Of a DNA stretch of 64,000 nt, positions 18,185 to 26,947 are shown piece by piece; within the stretch, counting starts at the first letter, position 1, and every line of letters begins with the position of its first letter. The notes beneath the pieces are model-generated. The model was given only the letters and a program-made list of their open reading frames with translations, had not been told where the DNA came from and made no database searches. A program made the position numbers and the translations under genes. Source of the DNA: Maricaulis sp947259345 (GTDB lineage: Bacteria; Pseudomonadota; Alphaproteobacteria; Caulobacterales; Maricaulaceae); contig OZ244254.1 of the NCBI GenBank assembly GCA_965217205.1, positions 1,240,001 through 1,304,000 of the forward strand. The letters are read 5' to 3'.

Positions 18185-18681
18185 TCTTCACCCATTCCCT
18201 GATCGACCAGGCCGAAACCCTCATCGACAGGGCCCGCACGGCCGGGGTGATGATTGCCACGGCGGAAAGCTGTACCGGCGGTCTGGTCAGCGCGCTTTTG
18301 ACGGAAATCCCCGGCTCCTCCGATGTGGTGGACCGGGGTTTTGTCACCTATTCCAACGCCGCCAAGACCGAGATGCTGGGCATTCCTGCCCGGGTGATCG
18401 AGGCCAATGGCGCGGTCTCGGTCGAGGTTGCCAAGCGCATGGCGGAAGAGGCCTTGCTGCGCTCGAATGCCGATATCACGGTCTCGATCACGGGCATTGC
18501 CGGTCCCGGCGGGTCCGAGCACAAGCCGGCCGGCCTGGTCCATTTCGCGATGGCGCGGCGCGACGGAGCGACCAAGACCCATGTCTGCCGTTTCGGCGAT
18601 CGTGGCCGAGATGCGGTGCGTCTGGCCAGTGTCGCCACGGCGCTCGACCTATTGGCTGAGGGCGTTGATCTCTTCGGCTAG
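18181..18681 (+). CDS. CinA-type nicotinamide-nucleotide amidohydrolase (PncC domain)
   Basis: Stand-alone CinA C-terminal domain of 166 residues, the family that deamidates NMN to nicotinate mononucleotide in NAD recycling. The motif ATAESCTGGLVSALLTEIPG (residues 22-41) holds the catalytic serine, and SITGIAGPGGSEHKP is the second signature. The N-terminal CinA domain is absent, as in E. coli PncC. It is coupled to ispDF by a four-base overlap. Its last 33 bases overlap the end of the convergent START-domain gene. Confidence 0.9.
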   Translation: MIFTHSLIDQAETLIDRARTAGVMIATAESCTGGLVSALLTEIPGSSDVVDRGFVTYSNAAKTEMLGIPARVIEANGAVSVEVAKRMAEEALLRSNADITVSITGIAGPGGSEHKPAGLVHFAMARRDGATKTHVCRFGDRGRDAVRLASVATALDLLAEGVDLFG

Positions 18682-19152
18682 ATCACGCGACGGATCGCCG
18701 GTCGCCGGATAGCGCCGATTGGCTTCGGCGGAGAATTTCTCGATCAGGACCCGACCGGCGCGCTCGCGATTGCTCTCCAGCAGCATTTGCAGGATGGCAT
18801 TCTTGAATTCCGCCCGAATGGAAAAATCGACCAGGCAGGACCCGTCCGACAGGGCGATGAAGCGCCAGTGATTTTCCAATACCCGAAACGGCCCGGCGAC
18901 AAAGCTGACCGCAATCGTGCGCGCGCCCGCATCGGCGATGGCGCGCGAGGTGAAGCGTTCGGTGACGAATTTATAGCGCACCCGCGCTTCCGCCGTCATG
19001 GCGCGGACCCCGCCCTCCTCGCGCTCATCGAGCAGACGCATGGCGGTGATCTGGGGGATGAAGTCGGGATAGCGCCGGACATCGCTGACCAGCTCGAACA
19101 GATCATCGGCGCTGTGAAAGAGGCGCAGGCGTTCGCGGACTTCTACGACCAT
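18649..19152 (-). CDS. COQ10/RatA-type START-domain protein
   Basis: A 167-residue single-domain protein of the polyketide cyclase/START family (LFELVSDVRRYPDFIPQ near the N-terminus, ENHWRF and VDFSIRAEFKN in the core). Bacterial members are annotated as RatA, a 50S-association factor, or as COQ10-like ubiquinone-binding proteins. In alphaproteobacteria the gene regularly follows lipA, as here (23 bases downstream). A role as a ubiquinone chaperone is the more likely reading but is inference. Its 3' end overlaps cinA tail to tail. Confidence 0.85.
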   Translation of the reverse strand: MVVEVRERLRLFHSADDLFELVSDVRRYPDFIPQITAMRLLDEREEGGVRAMTAEARVRYKFVTERFTSRAIADAGARTIAVSFVAGPFRVLENHWRFIALSDGSCLVDFSIRAEFKNAILQMLLESNRERAGRVLIEKFSAEANRRYPATGDPSRDLAEEINALSQ

Positions 19153-19175
19153 TTGTCCGGCTCCGGGTGCGGCGC

Positions 19176-20153
19176 TTAACCGCTCGCCATCATCTGCTCG
19201 CGGGCGGCGCGCAGCTTGGCGAAATCATCACCGGCATGATGGCTCGAACGGGTCAAAGGCGTCGCCGAGACCATCAGGAAGCCCTTGGCCCGGGCAATCG
19301 TCTCATAGGCCTTGAACTCATCCGGATGCACGAAACGGTCAACCGCGGCATGCTTGCGCGTCGGCTGCAGATACTGGCCGATGGTGAGAAAATCGATGCC
19401 GGCGGACCGCATATCGTCCATCACCTGCATGACCTCTTCCTTGCTCTCGCCCAGCCCGACCATGATGCCGGACTTGGTGAATTGCGCCGGATCGCGATCC
19501 TTCACCCGCTCCAGAAGGCGCAGCGAATGATAATAGCGCGCGCCCGGACGGATGGAGAGATAAAGCCGCGGCACCGTCTCCAGATTATGGTTGAAGACGT
19601 CCGGCCTGGCGTCGATCACCGCTTCGGCGGCACCCGGCTTGCGCAGGAAGTCCGGCGTCAGAATCTCGATCGTGGTCTTCGGCGTCGCGGCGCGGATCGC
19701 CTCGATCACATCAACGAAATGCTGCGCCCCGCCATCATCGAGATCATCGCGGTCAACCGAGGTGATGACGACATGATTGAGCCCCATCTGCGCCACCGCC
19801 TCGGCGACACGGCGCGGCTCGTCCGTGTCGACGGCAGCCGGCAGGCCGGTCTTGACGTTGCAGAAGGAACAGGCGCGGGTGCAGGTGTCGCCCAGGATCA
19901 TGAAAGTGGCGTGTTTTTGCTCCCAGCACTCCCCGATATTCGGGCAGCCCGCCTCCTCGCACACCGTCACCAGACCGCCATCCTTGACGATTTTCTGGGT
20001 CTCGGAAAACGTCTTGCCCAAGGGCGCCTTGACCCGGATCCAGTCCGGCTTGCGCAGCACCGGCGTATCCGCCCGCTTCTGCTTCTCCGGATGGCGAGCC
20101 GCACGCGCGTCAGAGGCAGCGGAACGGGCAGTCGTGTCGATCAGATTGGCCAT
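19176..20153 (-). CDS. lipA: Lipoyl synthase
   Basis: Radical-SAM enzyme that inserts two sulfurs into protein-bound octanoyl groups to form lipoyl cofactor, 325 residues. The auxiliary-cluster cysteines are in CEEAGCPNIGECW, the radical-SAM CxxxCxxC is CTRACSFCNV, and the C-terminal serine ligand is in TRSSHHAG. Its likely clients in this window are the lipoyl domains of pdhB and pdhC. It starts at ATG 20153. The 135-bp upstream gap separates it from the OLD-like gene, which is on the same strand but of different composition. Confidence 0.97.
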   Translation of the reverse strand: MANLIDTTARSAASDARAARHPEKQKRADTPVLRKPDWIRVKAPLGKTFSETQKIVKDGGLVTVCEEAGCPNIGECWEQKHATFMILGDTCTRACSFCNVKTGLPAAVDTDEPRRVAEAVAQMGLNHVVITSVDRDDLDDGGAQHFVDVIEAIRAATPKTTIEILTPDFLRKPGAAEAVIDARPDVFNHNLETVPRLYLSIRPGARYYHSLRLLERVKDRDPAQFTKSGIMVGLGESKEEVMQVMDDMRSAGIDFLTIGQYLQPTRKHAAVDRFVHPDEFKAYETIARAKGFLMVSATPLTRSSHHAGDDFAKLRAAREQMMASG

Positions 20154-20288
20154 GGGGGCGATGTATGATGTGGCGGGGGTTGTGGCAAGGTTTGGGGGCT
20201 GTGGTGTGGGCGTGGGGATGCGGGCTTGATCCCGAAAGCGGACCTGCCCTTGCGCTCGAGATTGTTGTGCCTTGGCAACAATACGGTG

Positions 20289-21980
20289 TTACGGCAGAAC
20301 GCAATGGGCTCCTTTATGCACTGTCTCTGTAAACGCTCTCAGTCGACCGAGACGCGCGTCATCAAGCGGGATGTCCGACAGGACGGTCGTCACGAATTTC
20401 GGTCCGTGCCCCCCAATCTCTCGACAAAAGTTCTCGATCTCACCAACCGGAATCACATAGATGCCTATCTCTGCAAGCTGTTGGATTAATGCATTATAGT
20501 GCTTGGTCGCCTCGCCGGGTGGAATTCCATTCACACCCGTCTTTTTTACGATACTCCACGGCTTGGTCTGTTTCAGCGCCTCTTTGATGTCGCCTGCAGG
20601 CAAAGCGTTCGGTTCGGACTCCTTTAACAGGTCTGAGATCTCGACCTTAATCTCATCGACCGTTTTCGGTTTTACACCGTTCCGTACCGCACCGTCGACC
20701 CGCTGCCAGAGCGGTTCAATGGCACGCCAGTCGCCACCAAATGCGGTGACCGAACTTCTCACTACCTGCTTGTCGTCCAAAAAATCTATGTCGAATACCG
20801 CCTTCAGCGGCACCCCAACCATCCGCAATACTGTGGCAATCTTCGCGATGGCGTGCTTTCCTCCCGTCGGCACATACGCGGTGTCCTTCCACAGATCATC
20901 GCTTTGGGCAGAAAGATGATCGGCCGTCGCGTTGATCAACCTGCAATCGCTGTCGTCCTCACAAAGGATCGTTTGCTCATGAAAGATACCTTCAAGCGCA
21001 TTTGAATACTTGAGATCGGGCTTCTCCCAAAGTTGCTTGATAGTGTCGGAAGGAGCTTCAAAAACTTGGTTGACGTCTCCGACGCGGCGTATTCGAAGAA
21101 TGCGGACCACACCTTTGGCTCCTTCCAAGAACCCGCGCATGATGTCGCTACTATGCGTTGCGACTACCAACTGGCCGTCAACTTGTTCGCAAAGCGTTTT
21201 GCCTAGACGCCGCATTTGCGGTGGGTGGAGAAATGCTTCGGGTTCGTCGATCAGGGCGATGTCGTGGTGACCAACTACACATTCGAACAGAAGGCCTGCA
21301 TAGCTTTTCATCCCGTCTCCCTGTTCGTTAAGCACAGGGTTCTCGCGAACAGCCGCAACGTACTTCTCACCAACCCGATCAGGCATTTCTTTCATGTCTG
21401 GCAACGGGCCAACATGAATTGGCATCACGTTACCGCCACGATAGTCGAACATGAGATCTTGCCCAAAAGCAGCACGAAACAACCCGCTGATTTTGGTCAT
21501 CAGGTCTTGATCGTCATACAAGACATGCTGAGGACGCGATTTTTGGGCCCCAGGCGAAATGCTCGTTTGTGGCTCACAGATTTTTAGACGTTCATCGGCC
21601 GAAATCCTTTTTGTGAAGCCTGAGTGGATGTTGGCTAGACCTTGGCCTTTCCAACCTTGAAGGTGGGACTTATGGACCGCCCATCCGCCGAGCCAATAAA
21701 CATTATCCAATGCCCGATACTCTGCATTTTCGTCGAGGAATGCGATCAGCTCATCGTAAGAACCGCGCTTTGATAGCTCTACTTCCGTAACAACTTTGGC
21801 CCCCACACCGTTGTTACGGCCTATGCAAAAGTCGATGTCCCGCAACGCTTGCGATTTACCGCTATTATTAGGGCCGACAATTACAACCTTCGCCGTCGGA
21901 TCTAGCTCGACTACCTGCCCGCCAGAAAAAGAGAGCTTCGAAATCGTTGCCGTTGGTTTTTTGGTCAATACCCGCTCCAT
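20289..21980 (-). CDS. OLD-like AAA ATPase with C-terminal TOPRIM-like domain (possible defence nuclease)
   Basis: A 563-residue protein. The SMC/ABC-type ATPase half has Walker A GPNNSGKS (36-43), a signature-like DGMKSYAGLL (222-231), Walker B ALIDEPEAFLHP (242-253) and the H-loop VVATHSSDI (272-280). It is followed by a TOPRIM-like half with E341 in LCEDDSD and D397/D399 in FDID, then GEIENFCREIGGHGP near 513-527. This is the plan of OLD-family nucleases, many of which act in phage defence. No helicase or reverse transcriptase partner is adjacent. G+C looks near 50%, well below its neighbours, suggesting transfer. Function is inferred. Confidence 0.8.
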   Translation of the reverse strand: MERVLTKKPTATISKLSFSGGQVVELDPTAKVVIVGPNNSGKSQALRDIDFCIGRNNGVGAKVVTEVELSKRGSYDELIAFLDENAEYRALDNVYWLGGWAVHKSHLQGWKGQGLANIHSGFTKRISADERLKICEPQTSISPGAQKSRPQHVLYDDQDLMTKISGLFRAAFGQDLMFDYRGGNVMPIHVGPLPDMKEMPDRVGEKYVAAVRENPVLNEQGDGMKSYAGLLFECVVGHHDIALIDEPEAFLHPPQMRRLGKTLCEQVDGQLVVATHSSDIMRGFLEGAKGVVRILRIRRVGDVNQVFEAPSDTIKQLWEKPDLKYSNALEGIFHEQTILCEDDSDCRLINATADHLSAQSDDLWKDTAYVPTGGKHAIAKIATVLRMVGVPLKAVFDIDFLDDKQVVRSSVTAFGGDWRAIEPLWQRVDGAVRNGVKPKTVDEIKVEISDLLKESEPNALPAGDIKEALKQTKPWSIVKKTGVNGIPPGEATKHYNALIQQLAEIGIYVIPVGEIENFCREIGGHGPKFVTTVLSDIPLDDARLGRLRAFTETVHKGAHCVLP

Positions 21981-22266
21981 CTCGTTCAGATTAACTCAAC
22001 GACGCGTTCGACCTGATATCTGGCACCAACGCAGCTCTTCAACCATTTGAATGGCAATATGTGCAAGGTCAACCACGGATTGATTAAACCGACGAACTTG
22101 GCAAAACCGCAACGGCGTCAAACAGTTCGGTAGGCACAGTTTAAGTGCTTCGCAAAATCGCAACACGAATACGCATAATTGGAGACGTGTGAGTTAATGT
22201 CCGCATTTACGCCAAATCAGACTGAAATGCCCCACCCCACCCTCTAAACCTCATGCCAGCCAGCGG
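21981..22266. other. Leader region of the OLD-like gene, low G+C, with paired direct repeats
   Basis: No convincing gene. The stretch shares the lower G+C of the ATPase gene and probably carries its promoter. It contains two direct copies of CTTsGCAAAAyCGCAA (22097-22112 and 22148-22163, 14 of 16 bases alike), start to start 51 bp apart. On the minus strand each copy is itself a doubled TTGCGR-type motif. A short frame ending in a stop at about 22003 has no recognisable homology. Confidence 0.45.
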
Positions 22267-22326
22267 GCCGTATCCGTTTCTTCAGCTCAAGGGGCATGCC
22301 CCTTGAGCTGAAGAAACGGATACGGC
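22267..22326. repeat. 60-bp perfect palindrome
   Basis: Positions 22267-22296 and 22297-22326 are exact reverse complements: 30-bp arms, no spacer, GCATGC at the centre. It could form a cruciform in DNA or a 30-bp hairpin in RNA. It sits at the edge of the low-G+C segment, before the GC-rich palindrome mosaic. No second copy is seen in the window. Confidence 0.95.
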
Positions 22327-22429
22327 GATCTCCCGGCAATGGGTTTATGGCCCGGAGCGCGCTCGGCGCGTTTGGTTGACGGCGGGGCCAGCATTCCTGC
22401 CTCTGTCTCCGATCACCCACTCCGTCTCG

Positions 22430-22992
22430 CCGCTGTCGCGACGATCCACCTCGCCCGTCAAGGGCGAGGACCTGGGTCTCTTTTCTTCCCCACAGCGTGG
22501 GGAAGTGGGCCGGCGCGCAGCGGCGGGTCGATGGGGCCGAGCGTTAGCGCGGGGGCGCGTGGGCCTTCCGCCTGCGGCGGCCCCTCCGTCTCGCCCCGGC
22601 GGGCGATCCACCTCCCCACGGTGTGGGGAGGAAAGGCGGAGCTGATACTCGCCGCCCCATTTTTCCCGGACGCGCCTCGGCGCGATCCGGGATCTACCGG
22701 AAACGCTTTGCCTGAAGGGTCGCTCGGTGGGTCCCGGGTCTTCGCCCGGAAAAAATGGGTGGGGGTGGGCGCCGCACCCTCCGATCCGCTGTGCTGCCTT
22801 CCTTCTCCCTGGGGAGACGGTGTCGCGGAGCGACGGATGAGGGGGGATCAGCACCCAGGCACCGGGATGTCCCCCTCACCCGGCCTTCGGCCACCCTCTC
22901 CCGGGGAAGAGGGATTGGCGGGGCCTCCTTTTTCCCCACAGAGCGGGGAGGAAAGAAGACGCTCAAACCGGCTCGCCATGATTCCCGAACGC
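22430..22992. repeat. Mosaic of short GC-rich palindromic repeats
   Basis: A non-coding block with many short hairpins. CCTCGCCC/GGGCGAGG lies at 22449-22469. CTTCCCCA/TGGGGAAG lies at 22485-22505. CCTCCCCAC/GTGGGGAGG lies at 22611-22631. TCCCGGA/TCCGGGA lies at 22664-22692. Further CCCTC/GAGGG-type pairs lie at 22870-22915, and a CCCC/GGGG pair lies near 22930. Variants of the same CTCCCCA/TGGGGAG theme recur. Open frames across it on both strands are compositional and have no family features. It resembles the intergenic palindromic repeat families of alphaproteobacteria. Confidence 0.8.
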
Positions 22993-23101
22993 GCGTCGGA
23001 ATGGGCTTTGCCGAATAGTGCGCATACCCAACCCAAACTTGCACCGCAGCATCAATCCCCTAACCTCGCCTCACCTTGTTGTTTGTGTTGGGGATTCGGT
23101 C

Positions 23102-23860
23102 ATGACGTTGTTTCTTGGGGCTACCAGATCGGCGTCTGTGCCGGTGCATTTGATCGGCTTTCATGTCGCTGCGGACGGGACCCGGCTTTATGACCGGCTG
23201 GCCCTGGTGATCGAGGCCGATGGCCGGGTTTCGGGCCAGGTCGACCGGATTGCCGAGCGTGATGGGGTGCCGCGTCCGGCCGAAGCGCGCGGAATGGTGA
23301 TGGGTGAACAGCTCGCCCTGATGCTCGAATTTTCCGATGGATCAACGACGACCGAGGCCGGCGTCATGCTCGACCTGGCGCCGGAGGCCCGGCGGCATGG
23401 GGCGGCGCTGGTGGGGCGGATTGCCGGTCAAGCGGCGCCCGATGCCTCAAGCGATGGCGAATCCGCCCCCACAGTGCAACCCTATGTCATGGCCCATGCC
23501 CCGGCGGCGCGGCTCGATCGCTCACCCACCCATGGCTGGGGCACGGTGCTGGAATTACCGGTCGCCGCCGGTGAGACGGTGTTGGGTATATTCGGACCGA
23601 TCGGTGCGCGCCAGACGCCCTATTCTTTCCGCACCGATGATGATCGCCATGTCGAGCCGACCGGATACGGGCATTTTGTCAATCATGCCTGCGAGCCGAG
23701 CTGCGAGATCGTCTATGACAGCGAGACCGCCCTGCCGACCCTGGTGGCGCTGCGTGATCTGGCGGCGGGTGAGGAAGTGACCTTCGACTATACGCGCACG
23801 GAAGGCGATCTGGCCGGTGCGTTTGACTGTCGCTGCCCGGCCCTGGTTCACAAGGTCTGA
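23102..23860 (+). CDS. SET-domain protein (probable lysine methyltransferase)
   Basis: A 252-residue protein with a C-terminal SET domain from about residue 140. It shows THGWGTVLELPVAAGE, the SAM-site motif NHACEPSCEI (equivalent to NHSCxPN), the catalytic GEEVTFDY and a short post-SET CRC. The N-terminal half has no match that I recognise. I start at ATG 23102, which has GGGGA seven bases upstream; a longer frame to 23018 runs into the repeat mosaic. SET proteins in bacteria are uncommon and their targets mostly unknown. It is flanked by the accessory segment and by exported proteins. Confidence 0.82.
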   Translation: MTLFLGATRSASVPVHLIGFHVAADGTRLYDRLALVIEADGRVSGQVDRIAERDGVPRPAEARGMVMGEQLALMLEFSDGSTTTEAGVMLDLAPEARRHGAALVGRIAGQAAPDASSDGESAPTVQPYVMAHAPAARLDRSPTHGWGTVLELPVAAGETVLGIFGPIGARQTPYSFRTDDDRHVEPTGYGHFVNHACEPSCEIVYDSETALPTLVALRDLAAGEEVTFDYTRTEGDLAGAFDCRCPALVHKV

Positions 23861-23866
23861 CCCGTC

Positions 23867-24379
23867 TCAGTCGTCGCTGAAGCGGACGCGGATGGGGGCG
23901 CGGCGTCCCGGTCCCTGCATGGCTGTGCGGACCCGTGAATTGAAACGCAGATTGGTCATCATGACCTGATCGTCGAAGGTTTCGGCGAGCAGGTCATTAT
24001 CGACGATGAAGCTGGCCTGGTCGGTCGGCACGTCGGCGGTGAAATAGATCCAGGCGAATTCGCCATCGAGCTCGGCACCGATATAGCGCAGCTCCACCAA
24101 ATCGCCCTCACCGCTCGCCATGCGAAAGAGCGGGCCGACATAGGCACCGACCGCGGCCAGACCGGCCTCGGTGGCGAGATATTGCTCGGAATCCTGTTCG
24201 GTCCGGCCGAGGGCTTCCATCAGATCATGGGTATAGACGCGATGGATAATCTCCATCTCGTCGGTGCGTTCATTGACGGCGATCTCGGTGACGCCGGCAT
24301 GCATGCGATGGGCGAGCGACGGGGCTGTCACAAGCGACAGCCCCGCCAATGCGGTCAGGAGGGTCAGCGTGATACGCAT
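23867..24379 (-). CDS. Exported DUF6702-like protein
   Basis: A 170-residue protein with a clear signal peptide (hydrophobic residues 4-20, likely cleavage after LA-H-type ALAH near 23). The mature start HRMHAGVTEIAVNERTDEMEIIHRVYTHDL resembles the DUF6702 family of periplasmic proteins, whose biochemical role is unknown. It begins 23 bases after the M1 peptidase stop on the same strand, so the two are probably co-expressed and may work together in the envelope. The gene ends seven bases from the convergent SET gene. Confidence 0.75.
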   Translation of the reverse strand: MRITLTLLTALAGLSLVTAPSLAHRMHAGVTEIAVNERTDEMEIIHRVYTHDLMEALGRTEQDSEQYLATEAGLAAVGAYVGPLFRMASGEGDLVELRYIGAELDGEFAWIYFTADVPTDQASFIVDNDLLAETFDDQVMMTNLRFNSRVRTAMQGPGRRAPIRVRFSDD

Positions 24380-24402
24380 GCGGCGCTTGCCCTCCCTTTC
24401 AC

Positions 24403-26838
24403 CTATTCCGGACGCGTACGGACGCTGTCGCGCGTCACGCGCTGGTCCATATCGTCCATCTGGCTCGACGGGTTGGAGCTGGAGCGATAGAGCTCCAGAC
24501 GCGTCGGTTCGATGCGCGGCGGATAGTAATTGTCCGTTCGGTCGGCATCGGCGGTCTCGCGCAGCGGGTCGAGCTCGACCGAGACGACCTGGCGGTCGGT
24601 GACATAGGTCCAGGTGACATTGCGCGGATCATAGCGCCAGACCTCGGCCGGAATGCGGACCAGATCGGTAGTGCCATCCGCGAAGGTGAATTCGAGGATG
24701 ATCGGCATCACGACGCCGCCTTCATTGGTAAAGTCGAGATAATAGACGCGGTCACCGCTCTCCAGGATGTCCTGTTCCCAGTCCTCGATCTCGCCCTGGA
24801 AGCGTTCAAAGGCCTCGCGCTGGCGCTCGGTGACCGTGAAGGGGTCATTGCGCGAGTAAAAGTCCTGCACTTCCGGATTGCGATCGGCATAGGTGACAAT
24901 GCCCTCTTCCGCATTGCGCTGCGGGGTGAGGTTTTCGCGAATCTCGGTGTCGTCCGCGCGCTCCAGCAAGCTCTCAACAGCCGGATCCTCGGTGTTGAAT
25001 GTGCCTTCGATCACGCGGTCGAGCGAGATGTCGACATGGTCCGTGGAGTAGAACCAGCCACGCCAGAACCAGTCGAGATCAACGCCGGACACTTCTTCCA
25101 TGGTGCGGAAGAAATCGTAAGGCGTCGGACGACGGAAACGCCAGCGCTCGGAATAGGCGCGGAAGGCGTCGTCGAAGAGCTCGCGGCCCAGCACCGTCTC
25201 GCGCAGCACGACCAGCGCGGTAGCCGGCTTGCCATAGGCGTTGGAGCCGAACTGAAGGATCGAGTCCGACTGGGTCATGATCGGCATCTGCGTGCTCGAC
25301 GCCATGTAGTCCGTCATCAAGTCGGGATCACCGCGGCGGGAGCGGAAGCCCTCTTCCCAGCGCTGCTCGGCCTGGAATTGCAGGAAGGTGTTGATGCCCT
25401 CATCCATCCAGGTCCATTGACGCTCATCCGTATTGACCACCATCGGGAAATAGATGTGGCCGATCTCGTGGATGATCACGCCGATCAGACCGCGCTTGGC
25501 GGTGAGTGAATAGCTCAGATTGCCGTCATCATCGACCATCGGACGGCCATAGGAGCCGCCATTGAAGGTGATCATCGGGTATTCCATCCCGCCCTGGGGA
25601 CCGGCAATCGATTGCGCGACCGGGTAAGGGTAAGGGAAGGCGAACTCGTTATAGACGTCCAGCGTGTGCTCGACGGCGCGGGTCGAATAGGTCGACCAGA
25701 GCGGTTCGCTCTCATTGGGATAAAAAGACATCGCCATGACGAGGTCGGGCGCCTCGCCCATCCCGTCCTGCTCGACACCGACCGCGTCCCAGATGAATTT
25801 GCGCGAACCGGCCCAGGCAAAATCGCGGACATTCTCGGCCCGGAACTCCCAGGTCGCCATGGACCGGGTGCCGCGGCGCTCATTGGCGCGGGCTTCCGCC
25901 GGCGTGACGATGAAGACCGGCTCGTCAGCCGTGCGGGCCTCTTCCAGGCGCTCACGCTGCGGTTGGGTCAGGACCTCATCCGGATTCTGAAGCACACCGG
26001 TCGCAGAGACGATAAAGTCCTGCGGCACGCTGATCGAGACGTTATAGTCGCCGAATTCCAGACCGAATTCACCGCGACCGAGGAAAGCCTTGTTGTGCCA
26101 GCCCTCATAGTCAGAGAAGACAGCGGCGCGGGGGAACCATTGTGCGATCTGGTAGATGCAGTCAGCACCGGTATCTTCGGTCTCTTCAAAACATTCCCAG
26201 CCAGCCCGGCCACCCACGACACGGGTTTCAACGAGACGGTAATCCCATTCAATGGTGAAGGTGACGCTGTCGCCGGTCTCCAGGTCCTCAGCGAGGTCGA
26301 GGCGCAGGAGCGTGTCGACAATGGTGAAGTCCATCGGCTCGCCATTGGCGTCCGTGACACCGGTGATGTTGAAGCCGTAGCCATCCTCCTCGAGCATCTG
26401 GCGACGCCGCAGGGAGCTGGCGGAGATGCCTTCCGGCATGGAGTCCCCGACACGGCCCGAGGCGCGCCCGCCGCCACCAACCGTCTCGGTCATCACGGCG
26501 ATGGAATCAGGACGGAAGCGGTTCTGATCGAGCAGGAACCACAGGAAGTCCAGCGTGTCCGGGGCGTTATTGGTATAGGTAACGGTCTCGGTGCCGAAGA
26601 GATGCTTGGCCTCTTCATCGAGACGAATGTCGATATCGTAATCGACCTGCTGCTGCCAGTAGTCCGGCCCCGGCGCGCCGGTGGCGCGGCGCTCCCGGTT
26701 CGGCGATGGCCAGTCCTCGTCCTCGAGCTGGCGGAAGGCATCACGCCAGTCATTGACGGTCTGCTCAACAGGCTGGGCGACCGCGACGTTGAACGTCGCA
26801 GCCGCTGCAGCCAGTGCAATCATGTGAAGTGTACGCAT
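24403..26838 (-). CDS. Exported M1-family metallopeptidase
   Basis: An 811-residue zinc aminopeptidase-like protein with a signal peptide (residues 1-21, cleaving after VAVA). The gluzincin motif is HEIGH followed 18 residues later by the glutamate in WMDEGIN. The exopeptidase loop, GAMEN in classical M1 enzymes, reads GGMEYP, so substrate recognition may differ. Large N- and C-terminal beta-rich regions flank the catalytic domain. It is followed by the DUF6702-like gene and preceded by a 109-bp gap from the first solenoid gene. Confidence 0.9.
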   Translation of the reverse strand: MRTLHMIALAAAAATFNVAVAQPVEQTVNDWRDAFRQLEDEDWPSPNRERRATGAPGPDYWQQQVDYDIDIRLDEEAKHLFGTETVTYTNNAPDTLDFLWFLLDQNRFRPDSIAVMTETVGGGGRASGRVGDSMPEGISASSLRRRQMLEEDGYGFNITGVTDANGEPMDFTIVDTLLRLDLAEDLETGDSVTFTIEWDYRLVETRVVGGRAGWECFEETEDTGADCIYQIAQWFPRAAVFSDYEGWHNKAFLGRGEFGLEFGDYNVSISVPQDFIVSATGVLQNPDEVLTQPQRERLEEARTADEPVFIVTPAEARANERRGTRSMATWEFRAENVRDFAWAGSRKFIWDAVGVEQDGMGEAPDLVMAMSFYPNESEPLWSTYSTRAVEHTLDVYNEFAFPYPYPVAQSIAGPQGGMEYPMITFNGGSYGRPMVDDDGNLSYSLTAKRGLIGVIIHEIGHIYFPMVVNTDERQWTWMDEGINTFLQFQAEQRWEEGFRSRRGDPDLMTDYMASSTQMPIMTQSDSILQFGSNAYGKPATALVVLRETVLGRELFDDAFRAYSERWRFRRPTPYDFFRTMEEVSGVDLDWFWRGWFYSTDHVDISLDRVIEGTFNTEDPAVESLLERADDTEIRENLTPQRNAEEGIVTYADRNPEVQDFYSRNDPFTVTERQREAFERFQGEIEDWEQDILESGDRVYYLDFTNEGGVVMPIILEFTFADGTTDLVRIPAEVWRYDPRNVTWTYVTDRQVVSVELDPLRETADADRTDNYYPPRIEPTRLELYRSSSNPSSQMDDMDQRVTRDSVRTRPE

Positions 26839-26947
26839 TTTCCCCGTTACCCCTGTTGTGGGACATTGTTCGGAGATTTAGCGCGCGGTCCCGGCGAGGT
26901 CACCCCCGCCTTTCCGCATTGTCATGATGCGTGGTGCCACCATCCGG

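Noticed and set aside
20261..20282. ATTGTTG/CAACAAT hairpin after the OLD-like gene as an intrinsic terminator
   Set aside because: The stem has only seven pairs and no T-run follows on the minus strand.
22339..23193. 284-residue frame across the repeat mosaic
   Set aside because: It translates GC-rich palindromes into Pro/Gly/Arg-rich sequence, has no family features and overlaps the SET gene in another frame.
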